This document shows, in pieces, positions 47,422 through 59,716 of a DNA stretch of 64,000 bases. Origin of the DNA: Ehretia macrophylla (Eukaryota; Streptophyta; Magnoliopsida; Boraginales; Ehretiaceae); NCBI GenBank assembly GCA_037974665.1, contig CM075770.1, positions 59,159,850 to 59,223,849 of the forward strand, in the 5' to 3' direction. A program made the translations under genes and the position numbers. The notes beneath the pieces were generated by a model that was given only the letters and a program-made list of their open reading frames with translations, ran no database searches and was not told where the DNA came from. The first letter of the stretch is position 1, and each line of letters opens with the position of its first letter.

Positions 47422-47541
47422 GGTGGTGCAACAAGAGGACTTCCTACGGGGTCACCCATTCTAGTTCTACTCTCGCCCAAGCATGCTTAACTTCAGAGTT
47501 CTGTTGGGATTCGGTGCATAAGTGATGGTATGATCCCACCC
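47422..47541 (-). rRNA. 5S rRNA: 5S rRNA gene, copy 65 (Y type)
   Basis: Y haplotype with CATTCTAGTTCTAC; 3' C-run interrupted (GGGTGGTGC on the plus strand). Confidence 0.95.
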
Positions 47542-48099
47542 GTCATGTTGAGGGCACAATTCCTTTATGTGTTAACGGTTCACAGTCCCAGCCTAGAGAG
47601 ATGGCCCATTCAGAAGACCCAATAGGCTTAACGACAACCCATTCACTTCAACAACGTAGCATCCTTGCGAGACGTGATATCGACGCGTTGTAGGGCCCCC
47701 TAATGTCCCGCGAGTAAGGTTGTCATCCTTTTAATAGATCACGACGTACGATCCGGGACGAAAAAACATAGAAAAAGTAGAAAAGTGGCCTAAAATTGAA
47801 TAAAACGTTCGATTTTGGGCTTCAAAAAGGGGCACAGCGAGCAAGCTTGCTACCCATGTCATAGAGCTATCGGAGATCTTTCCAACGATATGTTGTGCAC
47901 CGTGTAACTCCTTACGGATCAAACGTTATGGGCACCGAAGTGACGGAGACCTGGTCACAAGCCCTACGCCCACAGTTTGCTGGCCCAGCCTCCACGTGAA
48001 ACGAAGTTGTCTGGCCCAAGGGGCGGGGGGATTCGATAATAGAAATGTGGTGGATAAAGTATCTTGGCAACCATAACCGGAGCAAAAAAAATTGAAAAG

Positions 48100-48219
48100 G
48101 AGGGTGCAGCACGAGGACATACCTTGGAGTCACCCATCCTAGTACTACTCTCGCCCAAGCTTGCTTAATTTCGGAGTTCGGATGGGATCCGGTGCATTAG
48201 TGCTGGTATGATCGTACCC
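48100..48219 (-). rRNA. 5S rRNA: 5S rRNA gene, copy 66 (Z type)
   Basis: Same private markers as copy 62 (CATACCTTGGAG, AGCTTGC), about 2.67 kb away. Confidence 0.95.
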
Positions 48220-48776
48220 GTCATGTTGAGGGCACAATTCATTTATGTGTTAACGGTTTACAGTCCCAATCTAGAGAGATGGCCCATTCAGAAGGCCCAA
48301 TGGGCTTAACGACAACCTATCTACTTCAACAACGCAGCATCCTCACAAGATGTGATATTGACACGTTGTAGGGCCCTTTAATGTCCCGCGAGTTAGGTTG
48401 TCGTCCTTTTAACTGCTCACGACGTATGATCCGGGACGGAAAAACATAGCAAAAGAAGAAAAGAGGCCTGAAACTGATGAAAACGTTCGATTTTGGACTC
48501 CAATAAGGGCACAACAAGCTAGCTTGCTGCCCCCGTCGTAGAGCTCTCGGAGAGCTTTACATTGGTAATCTGTGTGCCGCGTAACTCCTTACGGATCAAA
48601 AGTTATTGGCACCGGAGCGACGAAGAGCTGGTCACAAGCCCTACACCCTCAGTTTGCTAGCCCAACCTCCACGTGAAGCGAAGTTTTCTTGCCCAAGGTG
48701 CCGTGGGATTCGATAATAGAAATGTAGTGGATAAAGTATCTTGGCAACCATAACCGGAGCAAAAAAAATTGCAAAG

Positions 48777-48896
48777 AGGTGTGCAACACGAGGACTTCCT
48801 ACGGGGTCACCCATTCTAGTACTACTCTCGCCCAAGCACGCTTAACTTCAGAGTTCTGATGGGATCCGGTGCATTAGTGCTGGTATGATCCCACCC
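48777..48896 (-). rRNA. 5S rRNA: 5S rRNA gene, copy 67 (Y type)
   Basis: Clean Y haplotype; 3' flank reads GCAAAGAGGTGTGC, so the 3' C-run is broken. Confidence 0.95.
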
Positions 48897-49454
48897 GTCA
48901 TGTTGAGGGAACAATTCTTTTATGTGTTAACGGTTCACAGTCCCAGCCTAGAGAGATGGCCCATTCAGAAGGCCCAATGGGCTTAACGACAACCCATCCG
49001 CTTCAACAACGCAGCATTATTGCAAGACGTGATATCAATGCGTTGTAGGGCCTTCTAACGTCTCGTGAGTAAGGTTGTCATCCTTTCAACAGCTCACAAC
49101 GTACGATCCGGGACGGAAAAACATAGCAAAAGAAGAAAAGTGTCCTGAAACTGATGAAAACGTTCGATTTTGGGCTCCAAAAAGGGTACAACAAGCAAGC
49201 TGGCTACCCCAGTCGTAGAGCTCTCGGAGAGCTTTGCAACGGTATGCTGTGCACCCTCATAACTCCTTACGGATCAAAAGTTATGGGCCCCAGAGCGACG
49301 GAGACCTGGTCACAAGCCCTACGCCCCCGGTTTGCTGCCCCAGCCTCCACGTGAAACGAAGTTGTCTTTCCCAACGTGCCGAGGGATTCGATAATAGAAA
49401 TGTGGTGGATAAAGTATCTTGGCAACCATAACCGGAACAAAAAAATTTTATAAG

Positions 49455-49574
49455 GGAGGTGCAACACGAGTACTTACCAGGGAATCACCCATCCTAGTAC
49501 TAATCTCGCCCAAGCATGCTTAATATCGGAGTTCGGATGGGATCCGGTGCGTTAGTGCTGGTATGATCACACCC
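49455..49574 (-). rRNA. 5S rRNA: 5S rRNA gene, copy 68 (Z type)
   Basis: Z haplotype; GGGAATCACC and CTTAATATCGG; nt 6 U. Confidence 0.95.
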
Positions 49575-50130
49575 GTCATGTTGAGGGCACAATTCCTTTA
49601 TGTGTTAACGGTTTATAGCCCAACCTAGAGAGATAGCCCATTCAAAAGGCCTAATAGGCTTAACGACAACCCATCCGCTTCAACAACACAGCATCCTCGC
49701 AAAATGTGATATCGACGCATTGTAGGGCCCTCTAATGTCCCGCGAGTATGGTTGTCATCGTTTTAACAGCTCACGACGTACGATCCGGGACGGAAAAACA
49801 TAGCAAAAGATGAAAAGTGTCCTGAAATTGAGGAAAACGTTCGATTTTGGGCTCCAAAAAGGGCACAGTGAGCAAGCTAACTTCCCCCGTCGTAGAGCTC
49901 TCGGAGAGCTTTACAACGGTATGCTGTGTGCCGCGTAACTCCTTACGGATCAAAAGTTATGGGCACCAGAGCGACGGAGAGCTGGTCACAAGCCCTACAC
50001 CCTCAGTTTGCTAGCCCAACCTCCACGTGAAGCAAAGTTTTCTTGCCCAAGGTGCCGTGGGATTCGATAATAGAAATGTGGTGGATAAAGTATCTTGGCA
50101 ACCATAACTGGAGCAAAAAAAATTGAAAAT

Positions 50131-50250
50131 GGGGGTGCAACACGAGGACTTCCTACGGGGTCACCCATCCTAGTACTACTCTCGCCCAAGCACGCTTAAC
50201 TTCACAATTCTGATGGGATCCGGTGCATTAGTGCTGGTATGATCCCACCC
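50131..50250 (-). rRNA. 5S rRNA: 5S rRNA gene, copy 69 (Y type)
   Basis: Y haplotype; CTTCACAATTC around nt 44-47 is private. Confidence 0.95.
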
Positions 50251-50807
50251 GTCATTTTGAGGGCACAATTCCTTTATGTGTTAACGGTTCACCGTCCCAG
50301 CCTATAGAGATGGCCCATTCAGAAGGCCTAATGGGCTTAACGACAACCCATCCGCTTCAACAATGCAGCATCCTCGCAAGACGTGATATCGACGTGGTGT
50401 AGGGCTCTCTAATGTCCCGTAAGTAAGATTGTCGTCCTTTTAACAGCTCACGACGTACGATCGGGGACGGAAAAACATAGCAAAAGATGAAAAGTGGCCC
50501 AAAACTGATGAAAATGTTCTATTTTGGGCTCCAAAAAGGGAATAGCAAGCAAGCTTGCTGCCTATGTCGTAGAGCTCTCGGAGTGCTTTCCAAAGATATG
50601 TTGTGCGCCGCGTAACTCCTTACGAATCAAAAGTTATGGGCACCAGAGCGACGGAGACCTGGTCACAAGCCCTACGCCCACGGTTTATTGGCCCAGCCTG
50701 CACGTGAAACGAAGTTTTCTTGCCCAAGGTGCCGAGTGATTTGAAAATAGAAATGTGGTGGATAAAGTATCTTGGCAACCATAACCAGAGCAAAAAAATT
50801 TGAAAAG

Positions 50808-50927
50808 GATGGTGCAACACGAGGACTTACCAGGGAGTCACCCATCCTAGTACTAATCTCGCCCAAGCATGCTTAATTTCGGAGTTCGGATGGGATCCGG
50901 TGCATTAGTGCTGGTATGATCGCACCC
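50808..50927 (-). rRNA. 5S rRNA: 5S rRNA gene, copy 70 (Z type)
   Basis: Clean Z haplotype with nt 40 C and a consensus 5' end. Confidence 0.96.
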
Positions 50928-51483
50928 GTCATGTTGAGGGCACAATTCCTTTATGTGTTAACGGTTTACAGTCCCAACCTAGAGAGATGGCCCATTCAGA
51001 AGGCCCAATGGGCTAAACGACAACCCATCCACTTCAACAACGCAGCATCCTCACAAGACGTGATATCGACGCGTTGTAGGGCCCTCTAATGTCATGCGAG
51101 TTATGTTGTCATATTTTGAATAGCTCACGACGTACTATCCAGGACAGAAAAACAGAGTAAAAGAAGACAAGTGGCCCGAAACTGATGAAAACGTTCGATA
51201 TTGGGCTCCAAAAAAGGCACAGCGAGCTAGCTAGCTACCCTCGTCGTAGAGCTCTTAGAGAGCTTTACAACTGTATGCTGTGTGCCGCGTAACTCCTTAC
51301 GAATAAAAAGTTATGGGCACCGGAGCGACGGAGAGCTGGTCACAAGCCGAACACCCTCAGCTTGCTAGCCCAACCTCCCCGTGAAGCGAAGTTTTCCTGC
51401 CCAAGGTGCCGTGGGATTCGATAATAGAAATGTGGTGGAAAAAGTATCTTGGCAACCATAACCGGAGCAAAAAAATGGAAACG

Positions 51484-51603
51484 AGGGGTGCAACACGAGG
51501 ACTTCCTACGGGGTCACCCATCCTTGTACTACTCTCGCCCAAGCACGCTTAACTTCAGAGTTCTGATGGGATCCGGTGCATTAGTGCTGGTATGATCCCA
51601 CCC
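51484..51603 (-). rRNA. 5S rRNA: 5S rRNA gene, copy 71 (Y type)
   Basis: Y haplotype; CCTTGTACTAC between the boxes. Upstream, the inverted repeat is shortened (51660-51680). Confidence 0.95.
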
Positions 51604-52146
51604 ACCATGTTGAGGGCACAATTCCTTTATGTGTTAACAGTTCACAATCCTAGCCTAGAGAGATAGCCCAATAGGCTTAACGACAACCCATCCGCTTCAA
51701 CAACGCAGCATCCTAGCAAGACGTGATATCGACGCATTGTAGGGCCTTCTAATTTCCCGCGAGTAAGGTTGTTGTCCATTTAACGGCTCACGACGTACGA
51801 TCTGGGATGAAAAAACAGAGCAAAAGAAGAAAAGTGTCCTAAAACTGATGAAAACATTCGATTTTGGGCTCCAAAAAGGGCACAGTGAGCAAGCTGGCTG
51901 CCCCCGACGTAGAGCTCTCGGAGGGCTTTACAACGGTATGCTGTGTGCCGTGTAACTCCTTACGGATCAAAAGTTATGGGCACCGGAGCGACGGAGACCT
52001 GGTCACAAGCCCTACGCCCTCGGTTTGCAGGCCCAGCCTCCACGTGAAGCGAAGTTGTCTTGCCAAGGTGCCATGGGATTCGATAATAGAAATATGGTGG
52101 ATAAAGTATCTTGGAAAGCATAACCGGAGAAAAAAAATTTGAAAAA

Positions 52147-52266
52147 GGGGGTGCAACACGAGGACTTACCAGGGAGTCACCCATCCTAGTACTACTCTCG
52201 CCCAAGCACACTTAACTTCAGAGTTCTGATGGGATCCGGTGCATTAGTGCTGGTATGATCGCACCC
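52147..52266 (-). rRNA. 5S rRNA: 5S rRNA gene, copy 72 (Z/Y/consensus mosaic)
   Basis: Z at nt 92 and 99, Y at nt 47, consensus at nt 6, 51 and 58, with nt 57 C to U in the A box. At least two switches within the gene. Confidence 0.95.
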
Positions 52267-52823
52267 GTCATGTTGAGGGCACAATTCCTTTATGTGTTAA
52301 CGGTTTACAGTCCCAGCCTTTAGAGATGGCCTATTCAGAAGGCCTAATGGGCTTAACGACAACCCATCCGCTTCAACAACGCAGCATCCTCGCAAGACGT
52401 GATATCGATGTTTTGTAGGGCCCTCTAATGTCCCGTGAGTAAGGTTGTCGTCCTTTTAACAGCTCACGACGTACGATCCGGGACAGAAAAACATAGCAAA
52501 AGAAGAAAAGTGGACAGAAACTGATGAAAACGTTCGATTTTGGGCTCCAAAAATGGCACAGCAAGCAAGCTTGCTGTCCCTGTCGTAGAGCTCTCAGAGT
52601 GTTTTCCAACGGTATGCTGTACGCCGCGTAACTCCTTACGGATCAAAAGTTATGGGCATCGGAGCGACGGAGACCTGGTCACAAGCCCTACGCCCCCGGT
52701 TTGCCGGCCCAGCCTCCACGTGAAATGAAGTTGTCTTGCCCAAGGTGCCGATGGATTCGATAATAGAAATGTGGTGGATTAAGTGTCTTGGCAACCATAA
52801 CCGGAGCAAAAAAATTTGAGAAT

Positions 52824-52943
52824 GGGGGTACAACACGAGGACTTACAAGGGAGTGACCCATCCTAGTACTACTCTCGCCCAAGCATGCTTAATTTCGGAG
52901 TTCTGATGGGATTTGGTGCATTAATGTTGGTATGATCGCTCCC
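52824..52943 (-). rRNA. 5S rRNA: 5S rRNA gene, copy 73 (Z type, block A unit 1)
   Basis: Z haplotype; TTACAAGGGAGTGACC. Counterpart of copy 77 exactly 2709 bp away. Confidence 0.95.
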
Positions 52944-53501
52944 GTCATGTTGAGGGCACAATTCCTTTATGTGTTAACGGTTCACAGTACCAGCCTAGAG
53001 AGATGGCCCATTCAGAAGGCCCAATGGGCTTAACGACAACCCATCCACTTCAACAACGCAGCATCCTCGCAAGACGTGATATCGATGCGTTGTAAGGCCC
53101 TCTAATGTCCCGCGAGTAAAGTTGGCGTTCTTTTAACTGCTCACGACGTACGATCCGGGATGGATAAACATAGGAAAAGAATAAAAGTGGCCTGAAAGTG
53201 ATGAAAACGTTCGATTTTAGGCTCCAAAAAGGGCACAGCCAGCTAGCTAGCTGCCCCCATCATAGAGCTATCAGAGAGCTTTACAACGGTATGTTGTGTG
53301 CCGCATAACTCCTTACGGATCAAAAGTTATGTGCACCGGAGCGACGGAGACCTGGTCACAAGACCTACACCCTCAGTTTGCTGGCCCAACCACCACGTGA
53401 AGCGAAGTTTTCTTGCCCAAGATGCCGTGGGATTCGATAATAGAAATGTGGTGGACAAAGTATCTTGGCAAACATAACCGGAGCAAAAAATATTGAAAAG
53501 G

Positions 53502-53621
53502 GGGGGTGCAACACGAGGACTTTCTACGGGGTCACCCATCCAAGTACTACTCTCGCCCAAGCACGCTTAACTTAAGAGTTCTGATGGGATCTGGTGCATT
53601 AGTGCTGGTATGATCGCACTC
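53502..53621 (-). rRNA. 5S rRNA: 5S rRNA gene, copy 74 (Y/W mosaic, block A unit 2)
   Basis: Y at nt 95 and 97, W at nt 2 (CACTC), consensus at nt 6; CTTAAGAG at nt 47. Counterpart of copy 78. Confidence 0.95.
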
Positions 53622-54178
53622 GTCATGTTGAGGGCACAATTCCTTTATGTGTTAACAGTTCACAGTCCCAGCCTGGAGAGATGGCCCATTCAGAAGGTCC
53701 AATGGGCTTAACAACAACCCATCCGCTTCAACAACGCTACATCATCGCAAGACGTGATATCGACGCATTGTAGGGCCCTCTAATGTCCCGCGAGTAAGGT
53801 TGTCGTCCTTTTAACAGCACAAGACGTACGATCCGGGACGATAAAACATAGCTAAAGAAGAAAAATGGACCGAAACTGATGAAAATGTTCAATTTTGGGC
53901 TACAAAAAGGGCACAGCAAGCTGGCTAGCTACCCCCGTCGTAGAGCTCTCGGAGAGCTTTACAACGGTATGCTGTGTGTCGCGTAACTCCTTACGGATCA
54001 AAAGTTATGGGCACCGGAGCAACGAAGACCAGGTCACAAGCCCTACACGCTCAGTTTGCTGGCCCAACCTCCACGTGAAGCGAAGTTTTCTTGCCCAAGG
54101 TGCCGTGGGATTCGATAATAGAAATTTGGTGGATAAAGTATCTTGGCAACCATAGCCGAAGCAAAAAAAATTGAAAAT

Positions 54179-54298
54179 GGGGGTGCAACACGAGGACTTC
54201 CTACGGTGTCACCCATCCTAGTACTACTCTCGCCCAAGCACGCTTAACTTCAGAGTTCTAATGGGATCCGGTGCATTAGTGCTGGTATGATCCCACCC
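54179..54298 (-). rRNA. 5S rRNA: 5S rRNA gene, copy 75 (Y type, block A unit 3)
   Basis: Y haplotype with CTACGGTGTCACC. Counterpart of copy 79 by position, though that gene has diverged. Confidence 0.95.
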
Positions 54299-54855
54299 GT
54301 CAAGTTGAGGGCGCAATTCCTTTATGTGTTAATGGTTCACAGTCCCAACCTAGAGAGATGGCACATTCTGAAGGCCCAATGGGCTTAACGACAACCCATC
54401 CGCTTCAACAACGCCGCATCCTTGCAAGACATTATATCGATGCATTGTAAGGCCCTCTAATGTCATGCGAGCAAGGTTGTCGTCCTTTTAACAGCTCACG
54501 ACGTACGATCCGGGACAGAAAAACATAGGAAAAGATGAAAAGTGGCCCAAAACTGGTAAAAACGTTCAATTTTGGGCTCCAAAAAGGGCACAGCGAGCAA
54601 GCTAGCTGCCCCCATCGTAGAGCTCTCGGAGACCTTTACAACGGTATGCTGTGTGCCGCGTAACTCCTTGCGGATCAAAAGTTATGGGCACCGGAGCGAC
54701 GGAGACCTGGCCACACGCCCTCCACCCTCAGTTTCCTAGCTCAACCTCCACGTGGAGTGAAGTTTTCTAGCCCAAGGTGTCGGGGGATTCGATAATAGAA
54801 ATGTGGTGGATAAAGTATCTTGGCAACCATAACCGGAGCAAAAAAAATTGAAAAG

Positions 54856-54975
54856 GGGGGTGCAACACAAGGACTTCTTACGGGGTCACCTATCCTAGTA
54901 CTACTCTCGCCCAAGCACGCTTAACATCAGAGTTCTAATGGGATCTGGAGCATTAGTGCTGGTATGATCCCACCC
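54856..54975 (-). rRNA. 5S rRNA: 5S rRNA gene, copy 76 (Y type, block A unit 4)
   Basis: Y haplotype; CACAAGGACTTCTTACGG, CACCTATCC, TAACATCAG. Nearly identical to copy 80. Confidence 0.96.
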
Positions 54976-55532
54976 GTCATGTTGAGGGCACAATTCCTTT
55001 ATGTGTTAACGGTTCACAGTCCCAGCTTAGAGAGATGGCCCATTCGGAAGGCCCAATGGGCTTAACTACAACCCATCCACTTCAACAACGCAGCATCCTC
55101 GCAAGACATGATATCGACGTGTGGTAGGGCCCTCTAATGTCCCGCGAGTAAGGTTGTCATCCTTTTAACAGCTCACGACATACGATCTGGGACGAAAAAA
55201 CATAGTAAAAGAGGAAAAGTGGATCGAAACTGATGAAAATATTCGATTTTGGGCCCCAAAAATGGCACAGCAAGCAAGCTTGCTGCCACTGTCGTAGAGC
55301 TCTTCGAGTGTTTTCCAACGGTATGCTGTACGCCGCGTAACTCCTTACGGATCAAAAGTTATGGGCACCGGAGCGACGGAGACCTGGTCACAAGCCCTAC
55401 GCCCCCGGTTTGCCGGCCCAGCCTCCACGTGAAATGAAGTTGTCTTGCCCAAGGTGCCGATGGATTCGATAATAGAAATGTGGTGGATAAAGTATCTTGG
55501 CAACCATAACCGGAGCAAAAAAATTTAAAAAG

Positions 55533-55652
55533 GGGGGTGCAACACGAGGACGTACCAGGGAGTGACCCATCCTAGTACTACTCTCGCCCAAGCATGCTTA
55601 ACTTCGGAGTTCTGATAGGATCCGGTGCATTAGTGTTGGTATGATCGCACCC
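55533..55652 (-). rRNA. 5S rRNA: 5S rRNA gene, copy 77 (Z type, block B unit 1)
   Basis: Z at nt 92, 99 and 58 but consensus G at nt 51; AGTGACC shared with copy 73. Confidence 0.95.
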
Positions 55653-56210
55653 GTCATGGTGAGGGCCCAATTCCTTTATGTGTTAACGGTTCACAGTCCC
55701 AGCCTAGAGAGATGGCCCATTCTGAAGGCCCAATGGGCTTAACGACAACCCATCCACTTCAACAACGCAGCATCCTCGCAAGACGTGATATCGACGCATT
55801 GTAGAGCCCTCTAATGTCCCGTGAGTAAGGTTGTCGTCCTTTTAACAGCTCACGACGTACGATCCGGGATGGAAAAACATAGGAAAAGAATAAAAGTGGC
55901 CCGAAACTGATGAAAATGTTCAATTTTGGGCTCCAAAAAGGGCACAGCCAGCTACCTAGCTGCCCCCATCATAGAGCTATCAGAGAGCTTTACAACGGTA
56001 TGTTGTGTGCCGCATAACTCCTTACGGATCAAAAGTTATGTGCACCGGAGCGACGGAGACCTGGTCACAAGACCTACACCCTCAGTTTGCTGGCCCAACC
56101 ACCACGTGAAGCGAAGTTTTCTTGCCCAAGATGCCGTGGGATTCGATAATAGAAATGTGGTGGACAAAGTATCTTGGCAAACATAACCGGAGCAAAAAAT
56201 ATTGAAAAGG

Positions 56211-56330
56211 GGGGGTGCACCACGAGGACTTTCTACAGGGTCACCCATCCTAGTACTACTCTCGCCCAAGCTCGTTTAACTTCAGAGTTCTGATGGGATC
56301 TGGTGCATTAGTGCTGGTATGATCGCACTC
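56211..56330 (-). rRNA. 5S rRNA: 5S rRNA gene, copy 78 (Y/W mosaic, block B unit 2)
   Basis: CTTTCTACAGGG and CACTC as in copy 74; nt 112 U to G (GTGCACCACG). Confidence 0.95.
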
Positions 56331-56887
56331 GTCATGTTGAGGGCACAATTCCTTTATGTGTTAACAGTTCACAGTCCCAGCCTGGAAAGATGGCCCATTC
56401 AGAAGGTCCAATGGGCTTAACGACAACCCATCCGCTTCAACAACGCTGCCTCATCGCAAGACGTGATATCGACGCATTGTAGGGCACACTAATGTCCCGC
56501 GAGTAAGGTTGTCATCCTTTTAACAGCTCACGACGTACGATCCGGGACGAAAAAACATAGCAAAAGAGTAAAAGTGACCCGAAACTTATGAAAACGTTCA
56601 ATCTTGGTCTCCAAAAAATGCACAGCGTGCTAGCTAGCTGCCCCCGTCGTAGATCTCTCGGAGAGCTTTACAACGGCATGTTGTGTGCCGCGTAACTCCT
56701 TACGGATCAAAAGTTATGGGCACCGGAGCGACGGAGAGCTGGTCACAAGCCCTACACCCTCAGTTTGCTAGCCCAACCTCCACGTGAAGCGAATTTTTCT
56801 TGCCCAAGGTGCCGTGGGATTCGATAATAGAAATGTGGTGGAAAAAGTATCTTGGCAACCATAACCGGAGCAAAAAAAATTGAGAAG

Positions 56888-57007
56888 GGGAGTGCAACAA
56901 GAGGACTTCCTACGGGGTGACCCATCCTAGTTCTACTCTCGCCCAAGCACGCTTAACTTCGGAGTTCTTATGGGATCCGGTGCATTAGTGCTGGTATGAT
57001 CCTACCC
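56888..57007 (-). rRNA. 5S rRNA: 5S rRNA gene, copy 79 (Y type, block B unit 3)
   Basis: Y at nt 95, 97 and 6 (plus nt 5 A), consensus at nt 47; GGTGACC and AGTTCTAC. Confidence 0.95.
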
Positions 57008-57564
57008 GTCGTATTGAGGGAACAATTCCTTTTTGTGTTAATGGTTCACAGTCCCAGCCTAGATAGATGGCTCATTCAGAAGGCCCAATGGGCTTAACAA
57101 CAACCCATCCGCTTCAACAACACAGCATCCTTGCAAGACTTGATATCGACGCGTTGTAAGGCCCTCTAATGTCATGTGAGCAAGGTTGTCGTCCTTTTAA
57201 CAGCTCACGACGTACGATCCGGGACGGAAAAACATAGGAAAAGATGAAAAGTGGCCCAAAACTGGTAAAAACGTTCAATTTTGGGCTCCAAAAAGGGCAC
57301 AGCGAGCAAGCTAGCTGCCCCCATCGTAGAGCTCTCGGAGACCTTTACAACGGTATGCTGTGTTCCGCGTAACTCCTTGCAGATCAAAAGTTATGGGCAC
57401 TGGAGCGACGGAGACCTGGCCACACGCCCTCCACCCTCAGTTTCCTAGCTCAACCTCCACGTGGAGCGAAGTTTTCTAGCCCAAGGTGTCGGGGGATTCG
57501 ATAATAGAAATGTGGTGGATAAAGTATCTTGGCAACCATAACCGGAGCAAAAAAAATTGAAAAG

Positions 57565-57684
57565 GGGGGTGCAACACAAGGACTTCTTACGGGGTCACCT
57601 ATCCTAGTACTACTCTCGCCCAAGCACGCTTAACATCAGAGTTCTAATGGGATCTGGTGCATTAGTGCTGGTATGATCCCACCC
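57565..57684 (-). rRNA. 5S rRNA: 5S rRNA gene, copy 80 (Y type, block B unit 4)
   Basis: Matches copy 76 at every private marker, 2709 bp away; the -1 base differs (ATCATG for GTCATG on the plus strand). Confidence 0.96.
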
Positions 57685-58241
57685 ATCATGTTGAGGGCAC
57701 AATTCCTTTATGTGTTAACGGTTCACAGTCCCAGCTTAGAGAGATGGCCCATTCGGAAGGCCCAATGGGCTTAACTACAACCCATCCACTTCAACAACGC
57801 AGCATCCTCGCAAGACGTGATATCGACGCGTTGTAGGGCCCTCTGATGTCCCGCGAGTAAGGTTTTCGTCCTTTTAATAGCTCACGACGTACGATACGGG
57901 ACGGAAAAACATAGCAAAACCAGAAAAGTGGCCAGAAACTGATGAAAACGTTAAATTTTTGGCTCCAAAATAGGCACAGCGAGCAAGCCAGTTGCCCCGG
58001 TCTTAGAGCTCTTGACGAGCTTTCCAACGGTATGTTGTGTGCCGCGTAACTCCTTACGGATCAAAAGTTATGGGCACTGGAGCGACGGAGACCTGGTCAC
58101 AAGCCCTACGCCCTCGGTTTGGCAGCCAAGCCTCCATGTGAAGCGAAGTTGTCTTGCCCAAGGTGTCGTGGGATTCGATAATAGAAATGTGGTGGATAAA
58201 GTATCTTTGCAACCATAACCAGAGCAAAAAAATTTGAAAAG

Positions 58242-58361
58242 GAGGGTGCAGTACGAGGACATACCTGGGAGTCACCCATCCTAGTACTACTCTCGCCCAA
58301 GCTTGCTTAATTTTGGAGTTCTGATGGGATCCGGTGCATTAGTGCTGGTATGATCACACTC
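58242..58361 (-). rRNA. 5S rRNA: 5S rRNA gene, copy 81 (Z/W mosaic)
   Basis: Z on the 3' side and A box (AGCTTGCTTAATTTTG), W base at nt 2 and U at nt 6. Confidence 0.95.
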
Positions 58362-58918
58362 GTCATGTTGAGGGCACAATTCCTTTATGTGTTAATGGTT
58401 TACAGTCCCAGGCTTTAGAGATGGCCCATTCAAAAGGCCCAATGGGCTTAATGACAACCCATCCGCTTCAACAACACAGCATCCTCGCAAGTAGTGATAT
58501 GAACACGTTGTAGGGCCCTCTAATGTCCTACGAGTGAGGTTGTCGTCCTTTTAACAGCTCACGACGTACGATCCGGGACGAAAAAACATAGCAAAAGAAG
58601 AAAAGCGGCACGAAACTGATGAAAATGTTTGATTTTGGGCTCCAAAAAGGGCACAGCGAGCAAGCTAGCTGCCCCCGTCATAGCGCTCTCAGAGAGCTTT
58701 GCAACGTTTTGCTGTGCGCCGCGTAACTTCTTACGGATCAAAAGTTATGGTCACCGGAGCGACGTAGACCTGGTCACAAGCCCTACACTCTCTGTTTGCT
58801 GGCCCAACCTTCACATGCAACGAAGTTGTCTTGCCCAAGGTACCGTGGGATTCAATAATAGAAATGTGGCGGATAAAGTATCTTGGCAACCCTAACCGGA
58901 GCCAAAAAAATTGAAAAG

Positions 58919-59038
58919 GGGGGTGTAACACGAGGACTTCCCAGGTGGTCACCCATCCTAGTACTACTCTCGCCCAAGCACGCTTAACTTTGGAGTTCAG
59001 ATGGGATCTGGTGCATTAGTGCTGGTATGATCGCACTC
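58919..59038 (-). rRNA. 5S rRNA: 5S rRNA gene, copy 82 (W type)
   Basis: W group (nt 2 A, 93 A, 113 A). Its unit resembles those of copies 37 and 42 on the other side of the first solo LTR. Confidence 0.95.
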
Positions 59039-59596
59039 GTCATGTTGAGGGCACAATTCCTTTATGTGTTAACAGTTCACAGTCCCAGCCTGGAGAGATG
59101 GCCCATTCAGAAGGTCCAATGGGCTTAACGACAACCCATCCGCTTCAACAATGCTGCATCATCGCAAGACGTGATATCGACGCATTGTAGGGCCCTCTAA
59201 TGTCCCGCGAGTAAGGTTGTCGTCCTTTTAACTGCTCAAGACGTACGATCCGGGACGAAAAAAGATAGCAAAAGAAGAAAAGTGGCCCGAACCTGATGAA
59301 AATGTTTGATTTTGGGCTCGAAAAAGGGCACAGCGTGCTAGCTAGCTGCCCCCGTCGTAGAGCTCTCAGAGAGCTTTACAACGGTATGCTATGTGCAGCG
59401 TAACTCCTTACAGATCAAAAGTTATGGGCACCGGAGCGACGGAGACCTGGTCACAAGCCCTACACCCTCAGTTTGCTAGCCCAACCTCCACGTGAACCGA
59501 AGTTTTCTGGCCCAAGGTGTCGTGGGATTCGATAATAGAAATGTGGTGGATAAAGTATCTTGGCAACCATAACCGGAGCAAAAAAAAATTGAAAAG

Positions 59597-59716
59597 GGGG
59601 GTGCAACACGAGGACTTCCTACGGGGTCACCCATCCTAGTACTACTCTCGCCCAAGCACGCTTATCTTCAGAGTTCTTATGGGATCCGGTGCATTAGTGC
59701 TGGTATGATCCCACCC
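59597..59716 (-). rRNA. 5S rRNA: 5S rRNA gene, copy 83 (Y type)
   Basis: Y haplotype; CTTATCTTCAG and TTCTTATG are private. Last gene before the second solo LTR, which lies about 400 bp upstream of its start. Confidence 0.95.

Larger units (their letters stand above)
52400..57840. repeat. Tetrameric higher-order repeat, two copies of 2709 bp
   Basis: Gene starts 52824, 53502, 54179, 54856 recur at 55533, 56211, 56888, 57565, each 2709 bp later, with the same Z-Y-Y-Y order and shared private spacer changes (for example 53327-53480 against 56036-56189 and 54496-54840 against 57205-57549). Borders are approximate. Confidence 0.85.
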
